From positions 38,034,774 through 38,098,773 of the forward strand of contig OY294049.1 in assembly GCA_958510825.1 (NCBI GenBank): a stretch of 64,000 nucleotides of DNA, written 5' to 3'. A program made the translations under genes and the position numbers. Source of the stretch: Brachypterus glaber. Taxonomy: Eukaryota; Arthropoda; Insecta; Coleoptera; Kateretidae. Below are positions 34,568 to 45,725 of this stretch, one piece after another. The number at the start of each line of letters is the position of its first letter. Within the stretch, counting starts at the first letter, position 1. The notes beneath the pieces were generated by a model. The model had not been told where the DNA came from, made no database searches, and saw nothing but the letters and a program-made list of their open reading frames with translations.

Positions 34568-35277
34568 TATACTCCGTCCAGTTATGCAAGATAGTAAGGG
34601 ACGCGGCCGGTTTTACACCACAGAGCAAATAAATAGCATAATTATGCATAAATCGTAGTGTATTAAAAATTTAACAGATGTCGGTAGTGTTTTCTTGGAA
34701 AGGGCCTATCCAAGCATAGAACATAAGAATGCGATGCCAGGATTTGCTTGATGTGTCGTCATGTATCTTGTAATGGTTGTTATGCGAGCCTCTAGATAGG
34801 GTTTAAGTTGTAATTTTAACCTAAAATTTTGACGTTTTCCTTGTGTTCAATATAATTTACGTTTGTATAATATGTAGAATATGCTAATTTAGTGTGAGTG
34901 TATGAAGAATAAACCATAAAATATCTTTTGCAATACCATACAAAATAACATTAAGTAAACCATTTTATTATGTAACAATCGCTTCTTTTATTAGCTTTAA
35001 CGACCGCAATCATTGTCATAGATAAAAAATGTCGCAATATTTTATATGTTAAAAGGTACGAGTTTTTAACCAATGATGTAGCTTAAAAATCTCGGGAATT
35101 TTAAACTACTATTGGGGCGTTCGGGTAGGACGATCTTTTAACTGTTTTGACTCCATTGTCAATTTTCATCAACGACAATGACAATGACAGTTGTCATGAA
35201 GTTAGCAATGTAGTCAAAAGAGTTAAAAGATCGTCCAACCTGAACATCCCATATCTTGCTTAATTGGACGAACTATA
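34568..35277 (+). mobile_element. MITE family K, copy 1, carrying a nested MITE
   Basis: Ends TATACTCCGTCCAGTTATGC and TTGGACGAACTATA. The body matches 40219-40785 at high identity (GGACGCGGCCSGTTTTACAC, ACATAAGAATGCGATGCCAG, GGTACGAGTTTTTAACCAAT). It is longer than that copy by the MITE inserted at 35113-35251. No ORF. Confidence 0.9.
35113..35251. mobile_element. Nested MITE P
   Basis: 31-bp inverted ends TGGGGCGTTCGGGTAGGACG... and the complement of ...CAACCTGAACATCCCA, both continuing into ATCTTTTAACT. It is absent at the corresponding point of family K copy 2. TAT stands on both sides, a possible target duplication. Confidence 0.85.
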
Positions 35278-36014
35278 ATTGAGATGATAAGGCGTCATAT
35301 CTTATTTTTTAATTGTTACTATACATTATTCTGCGTGTATTTTAAACTTTAGTTTTCATGCCAACCAGTGCGTGAAACGGGTATAAAATTTATGCAGTGT
35401 CTAAATTAAAAATACAAACAATTAATTAAAATTGCAGTGGTTTAATTATCCCTTAACTACATACTTATTATTTGCCTTTCTCTTTGAATAAGGGTAATAA
35501 ATAATTTCGAAATATTGTTATTAAGATGTTATCATTAAAATTTTGATTTATTTTGTATAAATTATTTCTCAAATAGGTATATATAATAGGTATAATATTA
35601 TCTATTTCAATAATCTTTTTACGTTATCATTAAAATTCTATTCAAATTTCGCGGCTAAATATGTACAAGTTTAAATCTGTAAATCAGATAGAAAATCTAA
35701 TTTTGAGTGGATCTGTTTTGACTTGTTTGACTACTTACCCATAGATGGCAAGAGCAGTAATGAACGGGATGCTGCATGGACCATGATCATTAGTGTCTTA
35801 TATACACCGCTAGAGGGCGACGCAGTTATTTCATCTTAAATTTTAATTTACGTATGCGGCTTCGTAAAAGAGTATTGGGGATCGGCCATAAAATACGTCA
35901 CGCAAATTGACCAAAATTCATACACTTCATACCCCGTTTCTCGCGTTATTAAAGGATATAGAGATTTCATATTTTGGCTACCCTAACACCCTCCCTACTA
36001 ATATTAATATAAAA

Positions 36015-36530
36015 AGTAAGCAAAAAGTATTTTTAACAAAAACACCTAAATTTAATATTTAAGGAGATATAGCCTTTGAAAAAGTAACATTTTTAGTGGC
36101 ACAAAATGTTACTTCCACTTAATTGCATTTTTTTTTTGAAAACGGTTGTTCCTACAGTGTTACACTATATGACATTTTTTTATGTATTTTTACTAAAGGA
36201 ATCTATATTTATTACAAAAAATCCAAAAAAATATTCATAAAAAAGTTTGGGTCAAAAATGTGTTAAACCATACATATTTTGTCCGTCTAGGCACGCCTTT
36301 GGATAAATTAAAAAAAAATTAAATAACATAAACTTATTGCCCTTATTAATACTAGTATACAAGCAAAAGCTCGTCGCTCTAGCTTAAAGGGTACAAGAGT
36401 TATTGATTAAAAACTTTATTTTTATTACAATTTTAAAGAGCCGCAGCTCCCTTAGGACTCATTTCCGAACCAACCTTTATAGAAACTTTTTTTCATAGTT
36501 TTTAACGTAGAATCACCTCTTAAATTTCTC
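36015..36530 (-). mobile_element. Element L, partial copy 3
   Basis: Shares AAATTTAATATTTAAGGAGA, GTTGTTCCTACAGTGTTACA, CTCCCTTAGGACTCATTTCC and GTAGAATCACCTCTTAAATT with 28312-29043. The left terminal inverted repeat is missing. Confidence 0.75.
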
Positions 36531-36820
36531 TTATTTCTGATTAACCCTGTATAACTTCCAAACCTTAAAAATAAAATACAGAGCAACAATTTTCTTGTAG
36601 GTACCTAATATGGCAAAATTATTACAAAATAACGTAATTTTCCCTTAATTTAAGAGCATAAAAATGTGTACCTAAAACATATGGGTATCGGATTTGTGTT
36701 AAGTATTTATTTAACAAAAAAATTTGGTAAATTTTACACACAAATGTTACACATTTTTAACAAGAAAAATACGAATTTATCGTTGTTTTTTTTTCTACAG
36801 TGTGAAGGATCGTAACTTAC

Positions 36821-37166
36821 AGTCTAATGTCGTTTTTCTTAGGCATAGAAAATCTAAAATCGCAAATATACAAGCGAATATATTGCCGTAGATAAAAAAG
36901 ACTAGATGAACTCTACAAAAAATGTCAGTATCTGCACTTACGACGTTGGGCTTATCAATTTGTTTGTGAATATCGCGAATTTTCAAAGGAAAAATGATGT
37001 ATTGAGGAAATTGGAATATGCATACGGTTATAATAGATAAGGGAACGCAGTTTTCAATAGAATTCTTCTTGGTACAAATAGGGTTACTTATATGTATCAC
37101 TATAATATAGTATATATCGACCCATTTAAGGAACTTAGCAAAATCTTTATTTAGTCCTTTTTTACT
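36821..37166 (-). CDS. Putative internal exon of a multi-pass membrane protein (chemoreceptor-like?)
   Basis: On the minus strand an open frame of 115 codons runs from a good acceptor (polypyrimidine tract then CGTTTTTAG|AGT at 37166) to a consensus donor (GACT|GTAAGT at 36821), entering in phase 0 and leaving in phase 1. A stop codon is part of the acceptor itself. The translation has three hydrophobic stretches: WVDIYYIIVIHI, LSIITVCIFQFPQYIIFPL and LVFFIYGNIFACIFAILDFL. A charged segment (KIRDIHKQIDK) separates the last two. The sizes and pattern suit the N-terminal part of an insect gustatory or odorant receptor, but I see no diagnostic motif; that part is inference. No adjoining exons were found. 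Chance cannot be excluded. Confidence 0.35.
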
Positions 37167-37206
37167 CTAAAAACGTTCACACCAAAAAAACGACATAAAA
37201 TAATAT

Positions 37207-37804
37207 AATGGTACAGGGTGGCCCAAAAAAAACCGGACACTTTTTAAACCGTTATTACTTTTTTGCCGTTTGACCGATCTTTACTTACTTTGAAATAAAT
37301 AGGCTCAAAACATGTAAGATTCGGTGTATAATTTTATTTATTTAAATTATTATTATATATTTTAGTAAGAAAGCTTTTTCTGAAGGGGTTATTTTAGACC
37401 CATGGGGATTAGAGCAAAATTTAAAAATTTTTAACTTTTCGTCTGTATTATATTAAATGGTCTATCTTCAATAGTTTTGTGTGTTTACCTTTTAATTTAA
37501 AATTGTAATTTATTTTTTATAATTATTTTTCCGAAAGGCTACAGATAGCGTTAAATGGATTTTTTAGCTTGAAAAAGTCAAATTAAAAATATTGAAAATC
37601 GCCGATCAAAAAACTAAGAAAAACGTATTAAAACTGCATTGTGGTGGATATATATTTTAAAGAAGATGTACAATAAAGAATAAGAAATAAGTCTAGTTTT
37701 TGTCAAAACGAAAAAAAGTGCTTAACTTAAAATAAAGGATGAAGGGAATTTTTGTAAACCAATATGGAATTATTACTACAAATAACCAACCTGTACCATA
37801 ATGT
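37207..37804. mobile_element. TACAGGGTGG-type inverted-repeat element
   Basis: ATAATGGTACAGGGTGGCCC at the left and AACCAACCTGTACCATAATG at the right are complementary over about 17 bases. CAGGGTGGCCCAAAAAA is a familiar kind of insect transposon end. The interior is AT-rich with no ORF. Confidence 0.65.
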
Positions 37805-37984
37805 ACTTTTATATTATTGTTAAAAAATAAGACAGTGTTTAATATAATTTAATTTATTTGTAATAAAAATATATTTCTTTAAATTCTTTCTTTGTATAGC
37901 AAATACTTAAATTTATATATTTTTAGTACTTCGCAAAAAAAATATTAAAAAATCAGTATAAATATACAAATATACTGGAAATTC

Positions 37985-38134
37985 AATAAATCCTGCAGTG
38001 ACTCAGTTGCGAATGTGTGATAAAAGGCGAAGATCATACCAGTTCGGGTGCCACTAGCGTAATTTCGTCAAAGCTTCGCAAAGTCGGACCCCTTATACGA
38101 AAGCAGCAGAGGTATGAGTCACTGCAGGTTTTAT
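37985..38134. mobile_element. MITE family Q
   Basis: Inverted ends AATAAATCCTGCAGTGACTC / GAGTCACTGCAGGTTTTATT (about 21 bp) around a GC-richer core (GGTGCCACTAGCGTAATTTC). About 150 bp. The 61-codon ORF that begins inside it runs out of the element and is not credible. Confidence 0.75.
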
Positions 38135-39010
38135 TAAATTTTCAGACAACTAATAGACAGTTTATTAATTACAAACATTTTTTTGTTGAAAAGGGGTACT
38201 AAAAGACAAAAAAAAGTAAAAAACGAAAAAACAAAACAAAAAAAAACTGTTTTAAAGCAACGTATTTAAAAAAATACTCCAAGATAAAGGTCACATTTTG
38301 TGAATATTATATGATTTTGTTCTGATGGTTAATACATATTATGGGTCCTGCACCTGGTTTGGATGTCCTGGATGCACCTGGTTGTCCATGGGCCAGGACC
38401 TGGATAGCCAAAGGTTGTAAATTTGTATAGGTATTTAAAAATAAAACAAAACAAACACAGAGTTCGTTTTAAAACAAAAAAAAAACTAGTTATAAACCAA
38501 AAAACATGACATTGTATTCTTCCACAAGAACGACAATTAATGCCAAAGTACTAACAAAAAAAGCCTAATTTTGGACTTGTTCAAGTCCAAAACCGTGTCG
38601 CGCATCTCTAATTATCCGGGCGAAGAACGGGTAAAATGCCTAGTAATGATAATTTTTGTTTTAAATCATTTAAAATTTAATCAAAATTTATTTTCTTTGT
38701 TTAATTGATATTAATGATTGATTTTTATAGTTTTAATGTCGATATTCCAGTATTTAAATTTTATTTCACAACCCAAATGTTTTTTTAGAACAATCAACTC
38801 GAGAAATCTGTCTGTGTGTAATTTTTCTTCATGTGTGTGGGTATTTAATATAGAGATAGGAACCAAAACTATCAATCTTATACGCGACTAGGTTGGATTT
38901 CATTGAGGAGTTGGAAAATTCCACCTTACTTTATCAAATCGTTTGATATTACGGAAATAATTCCAGTTCATCTTGGTTTTATTAATATTTTTACACCAAA
39001 ATATTAAATT
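38135..39010. other. Intergenic DNA
   Basis: Only short structures: a CCTGGTTTGGATGTCCTGGA / GCACCTGGTTGTCC repeat near 38350 and a 24-bp palindrome TTTTGGACTTGTTCAAGTCCAAAA near 38571. No gene. Confidence 0.35.
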
Positions 39011-39163
39011 TAATTTATTATTCCATCAATCTATTTTCTAATCATCGTACAGAGTGATATTGATAGACTTTTGGTACTGAAGAGGGCCAGCAGCCCGAAA
39101 CTGCAGTCTATCAATATCACTCTGTACGATGATTAGAAAATAGATTGATGGAATAATAAATTA
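39011..39163. repeat. Near-perfect 153-bp palindrome (element E)
   Basis: Arms of about 60 bp (TAATTTATTATTCCATCAAT ... GTACAGAGTGATATTGATAG) pair with almost no mismatches. The tip is TACTGAAGAGGGCCAGCAGC and following bases. The left half recurs at 12192-12293. Confidence 0.9.
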
Positions 39164-39250
39164 ATATTTTTATAATTTTGTTTAAAATTAAAAATTTCTG
39201 TCCTTATTAAATTTAATGTGAAAATTATATTTTAAGTAAAAACATGCTAG

Positions 39251-39294
39251 GGAACCTTCAAGTATTACGTAAAGCAAATTTTGATCATTTCGAC
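39251..39294 (+). repeat. GGGAACGTTCAAG terminus
   Basis: GGGAACCTTCAAGTATTACG then TAAAGCAAATTTTGATCATTTCG. One of the family with the hairpin at 31858-31953. Confidence 0.6.
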
Positions 39295-39352
39295 GTTATT
39301 TGGGTACTATTTTGTGATTACTGTAGTCTAGATAAGTGTAAATTTACCTCTG

Positions 39353-39776
39353 ATATTGCCAGTAGTCGGCGTAAACTCAGTTATAACTCATCAACGTTGA
39401 AAATAAACACAGAAACATAGGCTTACGGAATAATTTTGCCGAATTATGAGGGAATTTTTTATAAGGGTCACTAAATCGAAACATTTGACTAATTTGTTAT
39501 ACAGAACAATATTGACTATACATGTTAACTATACATATGTATATATATCGGTGTTTTTCAAAGAAAAAAACGACATTCGATCATTATTTTTTAAGAATTC
39601 GAAAGTTTTTAATTTTTATTTATCGATAACTTTTTTCCCACCTTACTCGTTTAAATGGAATTATTAAAAAAATTAAGATAAAAAGAAATAAAAATGTAAA
39701 TATTCAAAACCTTGCGTCAACGCTAGAGTCGACGCGGCGGCTATGCGAGTACCGAAAATTCGCCGAGTACTGAATA
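39353..39776 (+). mobile_element. MITE family H, copy 2
   Basis: Begins GTAGTCGGCGTAAAC and ends TTCGCCGAGTACTGAAT. It is the reverse complement of 18905-19334 throughout, with small indels. Confidence 0.8.
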
Positions 39777-40218
39777 TTACTCCTACTACAGATGGATTGG
39801 TTTAAATTTTGGTTTGGATACAGGTTGGAACCTATATCAAGAAATTCTGTTCGGATAATACTTTTTTTACCCTAAAATGGGAAATTTAATGCGGAGTTTT
39901 CGTGTTCCATATATATATAACTGTAAACTTTTTTAAGAAACGTATTTTAATTATTTAAGATAACACACTACAATTTTGACTTTGTCATAGTTAATTAAGA
40001 GTTTTGTGTCTATATGAGAGATACGCCGATTTTATTAAAGCTATTAAATTAAACACGCGTGAAGATATAGAATAGCTATTGCTTTAGTCCAGCGTAATGT
40101 AAAAAAATCTGTTTCAAGATTTTAATTAAAATAATCAGGTTTTTTATAGTCAATTTACATAATCTGGAGAGCCTATCAAAAAAGATCCTCCAATCCAAAC
40201 TCAACCCTTGTTTGGAGC
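39777..40218. other. AT-rich DNA, nothing recognised
   Basis: No supported feature. Confidence 0.3.
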
Positions 40219-40785
40219 TATACTCCGTCCAGTTAAGCAAGATAGTAAGGGACGCGGCCCGTTTTACACCACAGAGCGCATAAATAGCATATTTATGCAT
40301 AAATCGTAGTGTATCAAAAATTTAACAGATGTCGGTACTGTTTTCCTGGAAAGGACCTATCCAAAGACTCATATACAAGCATATTACATAAGAATGCGAT
40401 GCCAGGATTGGCTTGATGTGCCATGTATCTTGTAATGGTTGTTATGCGAGTCTCTGGATAGGCCTTAAGTTGTAATTGTAACCTAAAAATTTGACGTTTT
40501 CCTTGTGTTCAATATAATTTACGTTTGTACAATATGTAGAATATGCTAATTTAGTGTGAGTGTATAAAGAATAAACTAAAAAAGTATACAAAATAACATT
40601 AAGTATAACCATTTTTTTATGTAACTTTCTCTTCTTTTATTAGCTTTTACGACCGTCAATCATTGTCACAGACAAAAAATGTCACAATATTTTATATGTT
40701 AAAAGGTACGAGTTTTTAACCAATGATGTAGCTTAAAAATCGCGGGAATTTTAAAATTAAATCTTGCATAATTGGACGGACTATA
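40219..40785 (+). mobile_element. MITE family K, copy 2 (uninterrupted)
   Basis: Termini TATACTCCGTCCAGTTAAGC and GCATAATTGGACGGACTATA are a 20-25 bp inverted repeat. 567 bp, no coding capacity. It shows the empty site for the MITE nested in copy 1. Confidence 0.9.
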
Positions 40786-40913
40786 GTTGAAATTTAGTGC
40801 CCTTGCTATTTAATTTTGATAAAAATAATGTTTTTAGGATGAGGCAGGGTGGAGTTAAGGCACTCAAGGCTGAAGCGCCATGAGATATTTTACCAGCTCT
40901 ACTATTAGTCCAA

Positions 40914-40953
40914 AATGATCAAAATATGCATTACGTAATACTTGAACGTTCCC
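40914..40953 (-). repeat. GGGAACGTTCAAG terminus
   Basis: AATGATCAAAATATGCATTA followed by CGTAATACTTGAACGTTCCC. It ends 9 bases before the foldback at 40962. Confidence 0.6.
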
Positions 40954-40961
40954 TTGGCTAT

Positions 40962-41249
40962 GCACAGCCACCCAAAAAAATATTTATGTGCCAGAGACTA
41001 GACTAACTCATTTTTATATTTTTGGGGTCGCTAAAACCGAATCTGAGATCAAAATTGCTCCATCAGTTCACCATTTTTTATACACCTAAAAACATCTGAA
41101 TTTAAGGAATTTTCTCACCCTTTTTTGTGTAAAAAAAATTGCGATCTGATGGACCAATTCTGAGGTCAGATTCGGTTTCAACCACCCCGAAAATATAAAA
41201 ATGCATTGGTCTAGTATCTGGATATTATTTTTTTTTGTGTGGCTGTGTT
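40962..41249. mobile_element. Foldback element with about 105-bp arms
   Basis: GCACAGCCACCCAAAAAAAT ... CGAATCTGAGATCAAAATTG ... CTCCATCAG pairs with CTGATGGACCAATTCTGAGG ... GTGTGGCTGTG. Total about 288 bp with an AT-rich loop. Confidence 0.8.
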
Positions 41250-42388
41250 ATTCAGAAATCGGTTTTAAAACATTGCTTGTGTTTTTTAGTAAATACTCGA
41301 GAAATGAATTTTTAATTTGGACTTTGTTCGGTCAGAGTTTTTGTTATCGTGCTAATAAAATTGGCTTTTAATCTGACTTACGGACAAATTGGTTAAAATG
41401 TAACTAATTTTTTATAAAAAGTCTATCTTATTTTGCACAATAGACTTAATTTAAGCCATTTAAATCAGATAAATCAATTTTAAAACCTATTGCTAAGCCG
41501 CTTAATGTACTAATAGATGTTTTAAATTTGAATAAAAAGAATCATTTAGATATTATCTAGTAGATTCTGATATAAAGATAACGTTTTGTCACATCAAGAT
41601 AAACTTGATATTTTCTTACTTTTTTTTCGTATATGTACAGATAAAACTATTTTTTTACGATAAAATTATTTACTTGTGAGCCAAATTCCACATATTTATA
41701 TTTATATTTATATTTATTGGCTTTTTTCTTTTGAATAAATGGCTAGATCCGAGGCTAGATTACAACATAAAAAAATCATGCTTGTCTCAAGTTTAAAACT
41801 AATTAAAATTATTTAATATTATTAAAAAATTGTCCACATTAAATTAAATACATTAATAAAATAAATCAAATCCTGGAAAACCATATCACCTCCGCTGACT
41901 CCCACTTTTTAAGGAGTTTGCGTCATCCGCCTCATAAATGAATAATTTTATCGTAAAAAAATAGGTTTATCTGTATATTTCAAATATTTTTTTTAGACTT
42001 AAAATTTTATTTTTTTAATTTTTTTTATTAATTCAGTCTTATATTTAAAATAAAAAAATTACTTAAATTGGTTAGAAATATACTATAATTAATAATTTTA
42101 ATTAAATACAATATTACTACATTCATTACTATATATTTCAATATTACATAATTGTAGTTTGCTTTAAAATTTAAAATGATGAAAATGTGTTCTGCCGACA
42201 AAAAAAATTAAATCAATTTTAAGACTATAATTATACCTAAATTAAAATGATTCATTGCTACTTTCGTTGTTTTAACATTATTAAAATAAATAAATCAAAA
42301 TTTCGTGACTAAAAATTGTTTAAGAAGTTAAATTAAATTGGTAAAAATCTGATTAATTAGTTACATCCTTTCTACTAGTAGTTATAGG
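41250..42388. other. AT-rich DNA, nothing recognised
   Basis: A short TTTATATTTATA repeat occurs near 41697-41719. No ORF. Confidence 0.3.
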
Positions 42389-42433
42389 GAACGTTCAAGT
42401 ATTACGTAACGCAAATTTTGATCATTTTGGATT
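42389..42433 (+). repeat. GGGAACGTTCAAG terminus
   Basis: GGGAACGTTCAAGTATTACG then TAACGCAAATTTTGATCATTTTGG, an intact left end of the family at 31858-31953 with no partner nearby. Confidence 0.65.
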
Positions 42434-43580
42434 GAAAAACATAAAAGATCATAAAATTCTGTGATGAAAGGTGGAAGATGGCATATAAAACGAGGTGAGC
42501 TAAATTCGTAGAATCTACAGCGTAAATTAAGGCAAACCTACATACGTGAAATTAGGCAAACCTACATACATAAATATCAAACTAGGGTGATATAAGAATA
42601 TCAAACTAGTGTGATATAAGGAATTTTCTGAAGAACAAAAGAGTGTGCTAAATGTAATTTTCATAAGGGATCGTAGGAAAATATATTTTTTAAACACACT
42701 GTATTAAAATAAAACACTAAGAAATATTCAATACATAACTTTTCTCATTGTCCGTTTTCAATTGAAGTTGTATTTCTGCAAATAAATGTCAAATAAGGGT
42801 GTGAAATGAATTTAAAAAAGCCTCGGGGTTGAAAAATATCCTAGGGGGTCTAAATTCGTACCCCTAATTAATGACACCTTCCAAAATACCCCCTGGTGAT
42901 TAGTTTTTTGTTGAATTTGTTTGTAATTGGCTGATTTACAAGAGTCTAAATGGTTTTTTTTATAAAGAGCTTTGGAACTTTTTGTTTCCATTGTAGTTTT
43001 AATAAAAGTTTATTTTTTACACACCCAGAATGTTTTATTTCTCGTAGTTACAGTTAACTTTTCTTTAGATTATTAAAATTTTATTATCGCATACTGTGTA
43101 AAATTATTACTAAAACACTAAAAATAATATAAATAACTAACACTGATTTTTTGGAAACAAGGACTTATTAAACTTACAAATTCTTGATTTTTTTAAAATT
43201 GTAACACCTTTAAACACGTATTATTATTTTTTTATAGTCCATGTCAATTTTTCATGATAAATTATAAAAAACTTTTTTACAGTATGAGCTTTATCTTAAT
43301 AATTTAATTTACATCTTAAATGAAAGTTTGACACGAAATACGCCATATATTTTTTAATTATGAGTAAATAGTAATAAAAAGATTTAAGAAAAACAGTATG
43401 GCTTCAAAATAATAAATTAATTTGAAAACAGATCATTAATAACGTTGAACAAAAGTTGAAAGTTTTATTTATTATTTCATTCATCAGTTTGCGAGAATTT
43501 TAAATATCAATCACCACCTATGGCGCTCATAAGTACAACTGAAATTATTTTATACAAGAGGCATTCTATTCTTTTTTGAA
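42434..43580. other. AT-rich DNA, nothing recognised
   Basis: A short direct repeat (AATATCAAACTAGGGTGATA, twice near 42576-42619) and no gene. Confidence 0.3.
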
Positions 43581-43589
43581 CATACTATG

Positions 43590-43652
43590 TTATACATAAA
43601 GTAACACATAAATGAAAAGAGTCTCAGCATCGAACCTTGCGGAACCCCACCA
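43590..43652 (-). pseudogene. RT micro-fragment E
   Basis: The minus strand translates as GVPQGSMLRLFSFMCYFMYN, matching the conserved GVPQGS...YIND block of LINE reverse transcriptase. No other RT motif adjoins. Confidence 0.7.
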
Positions 43653-43784
43653 AATTATTAAAGGCTAATAATTAAGATATAGTTAAATAGAGGAAGAAAC
43701 ATACCCTACCCTGAAATAATAAATAATATTTATTATATAATATATATTGTATGTTTTGTTGTAGATTTAATAATAATTGGTTGG

Positions 43785-43880
43785 GGTGCCGCAAGGTTCG
43801 ATGTTGTGACTATTTCCGTTTGTCTTTTACATCAATGATTTTAAGTGTTTCCAAACACAACTTTGTCTTTAATAGAGTAA
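43785..43880 (+). pseudogene. RT micro-fragment A
   Basis: GVPQGSML-stop-LFPFVFYINDFK: the RT block with one in-frame stop. The downstream piece ACTTTTGATATTTTATAATA ... TTTCCCAG is also found after fragment B. Confidence 0.75.
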
Positions 43881-44109
43881 CTTTTATTAATTTAACGAAT
43901 CGATTAGAACTTAGAAGCAATAATACTCTTTTTGCTCCATTTGCATCATCAAACATTGAATGAACTTTTGATATTTTATAATATATATTTCCCAGTAAAA
44001 CTAATACCTCTCCAATTTTTTTTACATCGCCTGTTATTTTACTTATATTTCTTATATTGTATAAGTTATACGTCATTGTAATGCATTGTTTTGCTTTGAA
44101 TAATTTTTT

Positions 44110-44235
44110 GGGGTGCCGCAAGGTTTGATGTTGGGGCTCTTTCCGTTTGTCTCGTACATAAATGATTTTAAATATCTCCAAACCAACATTGAGTTAACTT
44201 TTAGTATTTAATAATACAAATTTCCCAGGTTTGCT
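44110..44235 (+). pseudogene. RT micro-fragment B
   Basis: GVPQGLMLGLFPFVSYINDF continuing KYLQTNIEL. It keeps the block open and shares flanking sequence with fragment A, 327 bp upstream. Confidence 0.75.
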
Positions 44236-44484
44236 CAAATTAATTCTGTGCCTCATATTTAGCTCATTAATATGATAAATTTATCCTTACACGCTTTCTT
44301 GATTTTGCATATTAGGATCAAAAACAGATAACGTACCATAATGAGCAATGAAATGGGATATTGTAAAGAAACCCATTATAAATTATTGTATATTGTTTAT
44401 TTATATTATATCATTGAAAATATACATCATTGTTTGCCATAATAGCAATAAATTAAACGGCAAAAACAATAAGTTTTAAGCAGG

Positions 44485-44545
44485 TGCGCCTCAAGGATAT
44501 TATTCTTATACCAGTTTTTGCTGTTTAGTACGGTATAATGCGAAG
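44485..44545 (+). pseudogene. RT micro-fragment F, weak
   Basis: AGGTGCGCCTCAAGGATATT translates GAPQGYY, resembling the same RT block. Only about seven residues support this. Confidence 0.35.
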
Positions 44546-44715
44546 TTTTTAATTTTAAATTTGATAAATGATTTTTAATGTTGTAACTATACGAGATATT
44601 CCTTATAGATAGATTTTAACTATAACAATAATATTTTTGTTCTTATTTTAAGATTATCTATTTTTTCAGTTTTACCAAAACCATTATTTGTAATATTGAA
44701 TTAAATTACAATTAT

Positions 44716-44886
44716 TTGGGGTGCCTCAAGATTCGGTGTTGGAACAATTTTCGTTTGTCTCGTACATCAATGATTTTAAGTATCTCGAAACCATGCTCAT
44801 CTTCGAAGGGGTCCACCGGTCAACAACCGGCCAAATCACAGCAATATACACACTGGGTATTACTCAGGCCCACAGAGGTGTGTAAA
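44716..44886 (+). pseudogene. RT micro-fragment C with extended ORF
   Basis: GVPQDSVLEQFSFVSYINDF then KYLETM. In the same frame the ORF continues for about 30 codons of GC-richer sequence (FEGVHRSTTGQITAIYTLGI) to a TAA. The extension does not resemble RT; it may be a different insertion. Confidence 0.65.
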
Positions 44887-45164
44887 GTAGGATGGAACAT
44901 AAACTGATTCATTGCAAATAGTTTAAAGAAAATTATTAACAACAAAATAACGAAATTTTGCCTTATATGGTGACTAAAGGGTTTTAACATGCAGAATCTG
45001 AATCAGTTATATAAAACCCTCTCGAAATAAGTTTACTAAAATTTTCAAAATTTTAATTTTTGGAAGCAGTTAGGAAGAAAAATCAATTTTTCAAAAATTG
45101 GAAGCAGTGGAAATGATTGTGTTTTCTTTTTGTTCCAATCTATTGTTCAGTTTGTCTTCTGCAG

Positions 45165-45354
45165 CCTCTGCAAGATGACCTAGTTGGCTCCGCAGGAATC
45201 GGAACTTTTTGCGCCGTGCCTAACAGTAACGGACAATGTCCAATGTGGCGGCGGACCAACCTGCTGCATTCCAGCTGAATCGGATCTCTTGTTTTGGGGA
45301 CAAGTTTGCAATTTTAGACCGGCAAACGATGATGGAATTTGTTGCAATAAATAA
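45165..45354 (+). pseudogene. Clip-domain exon with a 7-bp duplication frameshift
   Basis: After a strong polypyrimidine tract ending TTCTGCAG (45164), the frame reads PLQDDLVGSAGIGTFCAVPN then SNGQC (to 45239). A direct 7-base duplication, CAATGTC CAATGTG at 45234-45247, then shifts the frame. Downstream, GGGPTCC, a 14-residue spacer ending in WGQVC, and NDDGICCNK-stop continue in the new frame. The combined cysteine order (C-x8-C-x5-C ... C-x10-CC, with Gly before the second Cys) is that of a clip domain, the regulatory module of insect clip serine proteases in prophenoloxidase and Toll cascades. The GC content, about 50%, stands out from the surroundings. No donor follows; the TAA overlaps an AATAAA. 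No protease domain or signal-peptide exon was found. Family assignment is inference from cysteine spacing. Confidence 0.5.
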
Positions 45355-45481
45355 CACAGGCTCACGAAATTAATGGAGACAGGAATTATGGATCAAAAGA
45401 GAAACTTTATGCTTTTTGTTAGCGACTTCGCCAAAATTGTAATTAATAAACAAAACAAATTAACAAAAAGGTGAATTAAAT

Positions 45482-45725
45482 CTGTGGCTTGGTTCTAAAA
45501 GGGGCAGTGTCACTTTTCCGTATTTTAAGTTATACTGACGAACTATTTTTTTTTCAGATCTATATAACCTAAAAAAGCCAATGTCAGTGCTTGTGAGATA
45601 AATGTAGACTTTAAGCGACAAGGGTTTTTAATAAACATTTCTGTTAACTGCTAAAACCGCCAATGTTTGACTTAGTGTATCCGTTCAAAATTTTTGACAT
45701 TGGCCCTTTTAGAATCAAGCCACAG
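45482..45725. mobile_element. MITE family R
   Basis: About 30-bp inverted ends CTGTGGCTTGGTTCTAAAAG / CTTTTAGAATCAAGCCACAG plus inner GGCAGTGTCA / TGACATTGGC. The interior repeats GCCAATGT. No ORF. Confidence 0.85.

Noticed and set aside
45113..45174. Signal-peptide-like ORF MIVFSFCSNLLFSLSSAASA before the clip exon
   Set aside because: Attractive, but it ends in TGA in a different frame, and the same bases make a textbook polypyrimidine tract ending TTCTGCAG, which I prefer as the 3' splice site.
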